16,252 nt of DNA, taken from positions 1 through 16,252 of the forward strand of contig CAJXFN010000013.1 of the NCBI GenBank assembly GCA_913052655.1, in the 5' to 3' direction. The notes beneath the pieces are model-generated. The model did no database searches. It worked only from the letters and a program-made list of their open reading frames with translations, and had not been told where the DNA came from. The DNA comes from an uncultured Flavobacteriales bacterium. GTDB taxonomy: Bacteria > Bacteroidota > Bacteroidia > Flavobacteriales > BACL11. Each line of letters starts with the position of its first letter. The stretch's first letter is position 1. Position numbers and translations under genes: made by a program. Shown here piece by piece: positions 8,483-15,700 of this stretch.

Positions 8483-8535
8483 TTTTATTCATTGTAAAAA
8501 GGTGTATATTTCGGCTTTATTATTTAAAAATATTT
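8483..8535. promoter_or_regulatory. Divergent intergenic region, presumed promoters for folP-cdaA and the DUF1599 operon
   Basis: At 53 nt this is the largest gap in the window and the only place where two divergent transcripts can begin outside a gene. On the plus strand TATATTTCG (8505-8513) resembles the Bacteroidota -7 element TAnnTTTG with one mismatch, about 24 nt before the DUF1599 start. I do not find a TTTG -33 element at the usual spacing. The minus strand has only a partial match, TATTTTTA. No operator or riboswitch structure is apparent. The role is inferred from position. Confidence 0.4.
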
Positions 8536-9081
8536 ATGGAAAAAACTATATCCGAATTTGATTCAATAATAAAAAAATGTGAGGACATTTTTGCTAAAAA
8601 GATGAAAGATTATGGATCGGCTTGGAGAATACTTAGAATCAGTTCTCTCACTGATCAGATTTTTATAAAAGCACAACGAATAAGAAGTATTGAAGAGAAA
8701 GGTTCTCAAAGAGTAGAAGAAGGAGTCATGAGTGAATTTATTGGAATAGTAAATTACTCTATAATTGGATTAATTCAATTAGATTTAGGTGTTGCAGAAC
8801 AATCTGATGAGTTGAAGTATGATGAAGCTATGAATTTGTTTGAAAAATATGCAATACAAGCTAAAGAATTGATGTTAAATAAGAATCATGATTATGGTGA
8901 AGCTTGGAGAGATATGAGAGTAAGTTCTCTTACAGATTTAATTCTTCAAAAATTATTAAGAGTAAAACAGATTGAAGATAATAAGGGAAATACTATCATT
9001 TCTGAAGGAATTGACGCTAATTATTTAGACATGTTAAACTATTCAGTATTCGCATTAATAAAACTTAATAACCCATTATGA
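8536..9081 (+). CDS. DUF1599 (PF07659) tandem-domain protein
   Basis: A small, mostly helical, soluble protein of 181 residues made of two copies of the DUF1599 domain. Copy 1 has DYGSAWR (25-31), SSLTD (36-40) and a KAQRIRSIEE helix, then EG and NYS (73-75). Copy 2 repeats this about 94 residues later as DYGEAWR (119-125), SSLTD (130-134), KLLRVKQIED, EG and NYS (168-170). Before the second NYS, copy 2 has YLDML with Asp165, while copy 1 has FIGIV with Gly70, so the copies are not equivalent. The biochemical function is unknown. I recall that Pfam links this domain with nucleotide/base-modification contexts, but I cannot confirm that here. Start ATG 8536 is preferred: the frame stays open upstream to 8443 but would run into folP on the other strand. 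It begins the plus-strand operon and overlaps the next gene by ATGA. Confidence 0.9.
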   Translation: MEKTISEFDSIIKKCEDIFAKKMKDYGSAWRILRISSLTDQIFIKAQRIRSIEEKGSQRVEEGVMSEFIGIVNYSIIGLIQLDLGVAEQSDELKYDEAMNLFEKYAIQAKELMLNKNHDYGEAWRDMRVSSLTDLILQKLLRVKQIEDNKGNTIISEGIDANYLDMLNYSVFALIKLNNPL

Positions 9082-10031
9082 AAACTACAGAACAAAAAAT
9101 AATTTTTACTTTAAGAATATTAATATCAGGATTGTTTTTGCTTTCTGCAATTGCAAAATTATATCCAACTCCAATGTTTGGAATTACAAAGGTCTTTGAA
9201 CAAGGACAATTAATTCCAATGGGATTTTCAGAATCCTTAGCTCCTTATTTTTCTAGATTTATTATTGGTGCGGAGATATTTTTATCTATTACAATCCTAT
9301 TTAATAATTATTTGAAAAGACTAATTGTGCCTTTGTCTTTTGTAATGGTTGCGATATTTAGCATTCATCTTTCAACTCAAATTTTTGGAGATACAGAAAA
9401 TTGTGGATGTTTTGGGGATTTAATTCCTATGACTCCATTAGAAGCTTTAATTAAGAATATAATTACTTTAGTAATTTTAGCAGTTATTTATAAGAAATCT
9501 TCTGATGTTACAGAGAATTTTCATAAATTAATTATTCTGTTTTTATTGATATCAACCTTAATGTTCTCTTTGATTCCAATATCTAATCAATCAAAATCAT
9601 TAGAATCAACAGCTTCTAATGATGAATTTCTTTTATATGTAGAGAATGATGAATTTAGTAGAGGTTTAGGACCAAAAATTCTTTGTTTTTTCGATGCAGG
9701 TTGTGAACACTGTCAGCTTGCAGCTAGAAGTATAGATTCCCTTTCAGAATTAAATGAGAGTTTTCCTCCTATCCATATTGTTTTTTCTGATACAGAAGAA
9801 GGTAAGATTCCGGAGTTTTTTGAAGTAGTTGGAAAAGAGCATCCTTATCAAGTTATGCCATTTGCTAATTACGAAACAGATGAGGTGGATAGTTATATGG
9901 AGATTACTTTTCCAGATTATGATAATCCGGTTGTTATTTTATATGATGGAAACAGACAAATTAAGTTATATTCAGGTACATCAGAAAACGAGTTTAGTGC
10001 TGAGGACTTAAATAGAATCTTATACGAATAA
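9078..10031 (+). CDS. BT_3928-type membrane protein: MauE/DoxX-like domain plus thioredoxin-like domain
   Basis: This 317-residue protein joins two parts. The N-terminal half (about 8-138) has four hydrophobic helices like MauE/DoxX proteins, with a conserved NCGCFG (Cys109 and Cys111) between helices three and four. A fifth hydrophobic segment (150-168) leads to a C-terminal thioredoxin-like domain with FFDAGCEHC; the CxxC is Cys209-Cys212, with an additional Cys203 just before it, and a later segment reads YQVMPFANY. The arrangement suggests electron or disulfide exchange across the inner membrane, with the thioredoxin-like part probably periplasmic; partner proteins are unknown. Proteins of this type sit beside tpiA in Bacteroides (BT_3928 next to BT_3929), as recalled, which matches the layout here. 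The start codon overlaps the DUF1599 stop (ATGA), and the next gene begins 7 nt downstream. Confidence 0.9.
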   Translation: MKTTEQKIIFTLRILISGLFLLSAIAKLYPTPMFGITKVFEQGQLIPMGFSESLAPYFSRFIIGAEIFLSITILFNNYLKRLIVPLSFVMVAIFSIHLSTQIFGDTENCGCFGDLIPMTPLEALIKNIITLVILAVIYKKSSDVTENFHKLIILFLLISTLMFSLIPISNQSKSLESTASNDEFLLYVENDEFSRGLGPKILCFFDAGCEHCQLAARSIDSLSELNESFPPIHIVFSDTEEGKIPEFFEVVGKEHPYQVMPFANYETDEVDSYMEITFPDYDNPVVILYDGNRQIKLYSGTSENEFSAEDLNRILYE

Positions 10032-10038
10032 ATTATTT

Positions 10039-11127
10039 GTGACAAAATACATTATTAAAAAAATGTTTTACGGATTCCTTGTTTTATTGGGAGTTATAAG
10101 TCTTGTTTTCTTTTTATTTCAGGTAATGCCTGGGGATCCAGCTAGAATGATGCTTTCCCAAAGAGAAGATTCTAAGCAGTTAGAGTTAATTAAAGAGCAA
10201 TATGGTTTTGATAAACCAGTAATCCAGCAATATTTTTTATATCTAAATGATATTTCTCCTATCTCGATTCACGATATTTCTGATGAAAATAGTTATACTT
10301 ATTTAACTCAAAGAAAATATAATTTCATCTCTATTCTTTCATTTAAAAATAGAAGTTTAGTTGTTAAGTTTCCTTACTTAAGAGAGTCATTTGTAAAAAG
10401 AGGAAAGACGGTTAATTCTATAATTTCTGAAACTTTTCCGCTTACTATTGTTTTAGCTTTTAGTTCAATAATTTTTGCAATTATTATTGGTTTATTATTA
10501 GGAATAACGACCGCTTTATATAAAGATACATTTTTAGATAGGTCTATATTGTTTTTTTCTGTGTTTGGAATGTCCTTACCTTCATTTTTTACTTCCATTA
10601 TAATAGCTTGGTTTTTTGCATTTTTATTACATGATTATACAGGAATAAGTATGACCGGAAGTTTATTTGAAGTTGACGATTATGGAAGAGGGAATTATTT
10701 AAATTTAAAGAATTTGATATTGCCAGCATTTACATTAGGCATTAGACCACTTTCTGTAATTATTCAATTGAGTAGAAGTTCTATGTTAGAGGTTTTGAAG
10801 ATGGATTATATTCGAACAGCTAGTGCAAAAGGACTTTCTAGATTTATGGTAGTTTTTAAACATGCATTAAGAAACTCATTAAATCCTGTAGTAACAGTTG
10901 TGTCAGGATGGTTTGCATCACTCTTAGCAGGAGCTGTATTTGTAGAGTACATTTTTGCTTGGAATGGGATAGGAAAAGAAATAGTTGATGCTTTAAATAA
11001 TCTTGATATGCCTGTAGTAATGGGTTCAGTTTTGATTATTTCATCAGTATTTGTTGTTGTTAATATAATGGTTGATATTGCTTATGTAATTATTGATCCA
11101 AGAGTTAGATTAAATAAAATAAAATGA
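10039..11127 (+). CDS. ABC transporter permease, DppB/OppB type
   Basis: A 362-residue inner-membrane permease of the peptide/nickel (binding-protein-dependent) class. It begins KYIIKKMFYGFLVLLGVISL, the usual first helix, followed by FFLFQVMPGDPARMML. About five more hydrophobic helices lie between 135 and 352. The cytoplasmic EAA-type loop that contacts the ATPase is at about 257-283 (DYIRTASAKG...HALRNSLNP). The periplasmic segment between helices one and two (about 65-130) is long. Start GTG 10039 is chosen because it gives the conserved first residues; the first ATG (10063) would remove the charged N-terminus. No second permease, ATPase or substrate-binding protein lies in the window, so partners must be elsewhere and the substrate is undetermined. 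Its stop overlaps the tpiA start (ATGA). Confidence 0.92.
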   Translation: MTKYIIKKMFYGFLVLLGVISLVFFLFQVMPGDPARMMLSQREDSKQLELIKEQYGFDKPVIQQYFLYLNDISPISIHDISDENSYTYLTQRKYNFISILSFKNRSLVVKFPYLRESFVKRGKTVNSIISETFPLTIVLAFSSIIFAIIIGLLLGITTALYKDTFLDRSILFFSVFGMSLPSFFTSIIIAWFFAFLLHDYTGISMTGSLFEVDDYGRGNYLNLKNLILPAFTLGIRPLSVIIQLSRSSMLEVLKMDYIRTASAKGLSRFMVVFKHALRNSLNPVVTVVSGWFASLLAGAVFVEYIFAWNGIGKEIVDALNNLDMPVVMGSVLIISSVFVVVNIMVDIAYVIIDPRVRLNKIK

Positions 11128-11876
11128 GAAAAAATATTGTAGTTGGTAATTGGAAAATGAATTTACAAAGAAAAGAGTCTTTAGATTTAGTAGGCAAGGT
11201 AATATCTTTGCTAGAAAATCAAGATGTGGAAGTCGTTTTAGCTCCATCTTATACTTGTCTGTATAAGGTAAATAAAATGTGTGCTGATTTAAGTTTTATA
11301 CAGACGGCTTCTCAGAATATCAGTAAAAATAAAAAAGGAGCATTTACTGGAGAGGTTTCTGCGGAAATGATACATTCTATGGGGGTAAAGTATACAATTT
11401 TAGGACATTCTGAAAGGCGAGAGTATTTTAATGAATCCAACCAGGATTTGCAGATGAAAGTTGACCTTGCGATATCTAATGATTTAGATGTGATATTTTG
11501 TTGTGGAGAATCGTTAGAACATAGAGATGCTGGTATTCATTTTGATTGGATTAAATCTCAGATTGAAGAGAGTTTATTTCATTTATCTGAAGATGAATTT
11601 TCAAAAATTGTAATAGCCTATGAACCAATTTGGGCTATTGGTACAGGTGTTACTGCAAGTTCACCTCAAGCGGAAGAAATTCATGCTTTTATAAGATCAG
11701 TCATATTTGATAAATATGGGATGAATGTTTCAGCAAACTGTTCTGTTCTTTATGGAGGAAGTTGCAATCCAAATAATGCTAAAGAATTATTTTCAAATGA
11801 AAATATTGATGGAGGATTAATCGGAGGTGCTTCATTGGATGCAAATAGTTTTGTAGAAATTATAAAATCATTCTAA
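11124..11876 (+). CDS. tpiA: Triosephosphate isomerase
   Basis: It interconverts dihydroxyacetone phosphate and glyceraldehyde 3-phosphate in glycolysis and gluconeogenesis. The 250-residue length is normal. Catalytic residues are all present: Asn9 and Lys11 (VVGNWKMN), His95 (ILGHSERRE) and Glu167 (IAYEPIWAIGTG, with the loop-6 region following). The phosphate-binding glycines appear as LYGGS (209-213) and LIGGASL (232-238). It sits inside a translationally coupled run: its ATG overlaps the permease stop by ATGA, and its TAA shares a base with the prmA ATG (TAATG). A position beside a MauE/thioredoxin gene is common for tpiA in Bacteroidota, so this looks like ancestral context rather than a recent rearrangement. 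Confidence 0.98.
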   Translation: MRKNIVVGNWKMNLQRKESLDLVGKVISLLENQDVEVVLAPSYTCLYKVNKMCADLSFIQTASQNISKNKKGAFTGEVSAEMIHSMGVKYTILGHSERREYFNESNQDLQMKVDLAISNDLDVIFCCGESLEHRDAGIHFDWIKSQIEESLFHLSEDEFSKIVIAYEPIWAIGTGVTASSPQAEEIHAFIRSVIFDKYGMNVSANCSVLYGGSCNPNNAKELFSNENIDGGLIGGASLDANSFVEIIKSF

Positions 11877-12700
11877 TGAAGTATGTAGAATTATCATTTG
11901 TTCTGTCAGAAAAAGATTATTTATCTGATATAGTTGTTGCTAAATTAAATGAAATTGAGTTTGAAAGTTATATTGAAACTGAAGATGGTGTAAATGCTTA
12001 TATTCAGGAAAAATTTTATAATAAAGAAAAGTTGAATTTTGTTTTATCAGATTTACAAAAATTATTCAAATTTGAATATTCTGTTAAAGATATAAATCAA
12101 GAAAATTGGAATTCTAATTGGGAGGAAAATTTTGAGCCGGTAGAGATAAATGAACAATGTGTTATTAGAGCCCATTTTCATGAAAAAGTTGACTGCAAGT
12201 TTGATATTATCATAACACCAAAGATGTCATTTGGAACAGGTCATCACGAAACTACTTTCTTAATGATGAATGAAATGTTTGATATGAATTTTAAAGGAAA
12301 ATTGGTTTTAGATATGGGTTGTGGAACCGGAGTTTTAGCAATACTATCTAAAATGTTAGGTTCAAAAGATACTTTAGGAATTGATATTGATGAATGGTCT
12401 TATAAGAATTCTAAAGAAAATGCTGTTTTAAATAATTTAAATTCAATTAAATTTTTGTTAGGGGATATCAATAGTGTTAAAGGATCTTTTGATATTGTTT
12501 TAGCTAATATAAATAGGAATGTTATTCTTTCTGATTTAGACAGATATTACCAGTCAATGAAGGAAAATTCGGAGATCCTTCTAAGTGGATTTCTTTCAGA
12601 TGATGTTAAATTAATTAGAGAAAAAGCAGAGAGTTTAGGGCTTTCTTTAGTTTCTCATAAAAATAAAAATAAATGGAATTTATTACATTTTATAAAATAA
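11876..12700 (+). CDS. prmA: Ribosomal protein L11 methyltransferase
   Basis: A cytoplasmic S-adenosylmethionine-dependent methyltransferase that modifies ribosomal protein L11. In this 274-residue protein the N-terminal L11-recognition domain (about 1-75) is followed by NWEENFEPVEI, the family FGTGHHETT motif (119-127), the SAM-binding LVLDMGCGTGVLAI (143-156), an acidic GIDIDEW and the ANINRNVI segment (210-217, the usual NI.. motif). All are intact. It is shorter than the E. coli enzyme in the N-terminal part, as I recall is common in Bacteroidota. The start ATG shares a base with the tpiA stop. The gene's 3' end overlaps the start of the downstream exported protein by 28 nt in a different frame. 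Confidence 0.95.
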   Translation: MKYVELSFVLSEKDYLSDIVVAKLNEIEFESYIETEDGVNAYIQEKFYNKEKLNFVLSDLQKLFKFEYSVKDINQENWNSNWEENFEPVEINEQCVIRAHFHEKVDCKFDIIITPKMSFGTGHHETTFLMMNEMFDMNFKGKLVLDMGCGTGVLAILSKMLGSKDTLGIDIDEWSYKNSKENAVLNNLNSIKFLLGDINSVKGSFDIVLANINRNVILSDLDRYYQSMKENSEILLSGFLSDDVKLIREKAESLGLSLVSHKNKNKWNLLHFIK

Positions 12701-15700
12701 GAAGAGTTATAGCTTTTATTTTTTTAGTTAGTTTTTCTTTTCAATCTTTTTCTCAGAAAATAACTACATTTTCTGAGGATATTAATATCTTTCTTACCGA
12801 ATTAGATTTATATCTAAATAAATCTCAAAATGATGAATTAAGACAAATTTCTAAAAATATTTCTAAAAGTTTTAGAAAGGTTCATATATCTGAAAAAGAT
12901 CAGAAAAGTATTAGAGATATTTCAGATCTAATGTTAGGCGCTAGGATGAAACCATCTCCTTATTTTCGAGATTTCTTAAGTGTTGTTATACAGATTAGTA
13001 CTGATCAAAAGAATAAAACTAAACTATCTGAATGGCTTCTAGTGTCTAAAAATATAATTTTAAATTCAAGTTCCAGAAAATTGTTAAAGTATTGTGAGTT
13101 TACTTCTTCCTTTTTATCTAATAAAACATTGCGAGATAGTAAAACACTGACTTGGTCTGTTGACGCAAGTGATTTTAAGTTTAAAGACGATATGGGAACT
13201 CCATATTTAGAGTTTAATTCTTTACTAGATTTAAATTGTACAAATAGAAATGGTTCTATACAAATTTATAATACAACTGGTAAATATTGGATTCAGAGTC
13301 ATACTTTTCAAGGTGCAAAAGGACAGGTTGACTGGAGAGAAAGATCTTGGTCTTCAGATTCTGTTTACGCGAATTTGTCAAACTATTATATAGATGTTAG
13401 AGAGTCACAGTTTAAAGCTGATTCTGTAGAGTTCTTTAATAAGACAGTTTTTTCAAACCCTATTATTGGTCTGTATACTAATAAAATTGTATCTGGTTCT
13501 GCTAGTGAACATTTTCCTGTATTCAAGTCCTATAAAAAGAATATTGTAATTGAAAATATCTTGCCTGATGTAGACTATAAAGGAGGATATACTTTAAGAG
13601 GAAGAGAGTTTATTGCCGATGGTAGAAAAGACGCTTCTGCAAAGATTATTATTAAGAAGAATGGTAAAAACATTTTAGTAGCGAATTCTAGTAGGTTTAG
13701 TATCAAAAAAAGCATAATTTATTCTGCCTCTACCTCTGTTAAAATTTATTTTGACAAAGATTCTATTTATCATCCCTCTTTACAATTTACGTATGATCAA
13801 TCTGAAAGAAAGTTAAAACTTTATAGAGACAAAAAGGGACTTTCTGGTTCTCCAATATATAATAGTTATCATCAGCTTACAATGGATTCAGAATTGTTAG
13901 AGTGGCAAATTGATGAAGATAATATTTATTTAGGATCTCTTCCAGTAACATCAGTCTCTTCAGTAAATTTTGAATCTGTATCCTCATATATTGATCAAAT
14001 GTATCATTCTTTAAGAGGGATTGATAAGGTTAATCCTTTAATGCTTGTACACAAGTTTGTAAAAAGAAGCGGCAAAACGAATTTCTCTTCATCTGAATTT
14101 GCAGTTTTTGCTGGTTATCCATTAGAGCAAATTCAACCTTATTTAATGAATTTAGCTAACAAAGGATTCTTATTTTATAATGAAGCCACACATAGAGCTA
14201 CAGTCCAGGAAAAATTAATAAATTATGTAAATGCAAAGCTTCAAAAAGGTGATTATGATGTAATTAGATTTCAGTCTAAGGTTTCTAAATCATCTGGTAA
14301 TGGTATGCTTATAAACTCTTCTTTAAATTTAAATACTAAGGATTTGAATATTAAAGGAGTTAATTTTGTATCACTAAGTGATTCTCAGAAAGTATATATT
14401 CAACCTTATGGAGGAAAAGTAAGTGTGAAGAAGAATAGAGATTTTGATTTTTCTGGAAGAATTTCTGCTGGAAAGGGGAGGTTTGTTTTATATGGTAAGG
14501 ATTTTAACTTTAAATATGATGATTTTAAGATTGACTTAAATAAAATTGATTCCGTACAGTTAGCAGTACCGGTTATACCAATACAAAGAGATGATTATGG
14601 AAATGAAAAGTTAGTTAGAATTAAAACAGTAATTCAGGCGGTTACCGGTGATTTGAGAATAGATGAGCCTAATAATAAATCTGGATTAAGAAAGGATAGT
14701 TTTCCGGAATATCCAATTTTTAAGAGTTTTGATGATTCCTATGCATATTACGATAGGCCCACAACCTTTGGAGGAGTATATAATAGAGACAGATTTTCAT
14801 TTCATTTGGATACTTTTGAAATTGATAGTTTAGAAAGTTTTTCAGGAAAAGGTTTGAGATTTCCCGGCACATTTGAATCTGCTGATATATTTCCTGTGTT
14901 TCCTGACACATTAACTATGATGGATGATTATTCTCTTGGTTTTGAAAGAGAAGCTCCCGTTGATGGATTTCCATTGTATGGAGGAAAAGCAAAATATAAT
15001 AATAAGATATATTTGAGTAACGAAGGATTAAAAGGAGATGGTGTGTTAGAATACTTAACATCGAGTACAAAATCTAATGAAATCTATTTCTTCCCTGATT
15101 CTATAGCTTTATTTACACAAGAATTTGTATTAAAAAAGGTAACTGATGGTATTGAATTTCCTCCAGTTAAAAATTCAGAAACTTTTGGATTATATGAGCC
15201 ATATAATGAGAGATATAGGATTCATAAATTAAAATCAGATTTTAATTTTTATGAAAGTCAAGCTAAATTTAACGGAGATATAGTTTTAAAACCAACAGGA
15301 CTTACAGGTAAAGGAATTATGAATTTAGAGAGTTCTATGATGGAATCTGATTTATTTACATATAATGCAGATTGGTTTGGTGCAGACACAGCTGATTTAT
15401 CAGTATTTACAGATTTAGGAGGAATTGCATTTAAATCAAATGATCTAAAAACTCATATAGATTTGTCTAGTAGGACTGGAGATTTTTTCTCTAATGGAAA
15501 AGGTTCGTTTGTAGAACTTCCTGCGAATAAATATATATGTTATATTGATAAGTTGCATTGGGATATGGATAAGGAGATGTTGACTTTAGGAGATCAAGAC
15601 CAGAATTCAAAAGGATCTAAATTTGTTTCTGTACACCCAAAACAGGATTCTCTTGCGTTTGTAGCAAAAACCTCTTCTTATAACTTAAGAGATAATGTAA

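Noticed and set aside
8443..8535. Upstream extension of the DUF1599 protein
   Set aside because: It would overlap folP on the opposite strand and adds a hydrophobic leader unlike the family; ATG 8536 fits the first DUF1599 copy.
9829..10011. Second plus-strand open frame within the MauE/thioredoxin gene
   Set aside because: A short out-of-frame shadow of the thioredoxin-like domain with no independent motif.
10374..10598. Minus-strand open frame within the ABC permease gene
   Set aside because: Antisense to membrane-helix codons, with no recognisable protein features.
14720..14911. Minus-strand open frame within the large exported protein gene
   Set aside because: The plus-strand frame is continuous and has a signal peptide; this one is a short antisense shadow.
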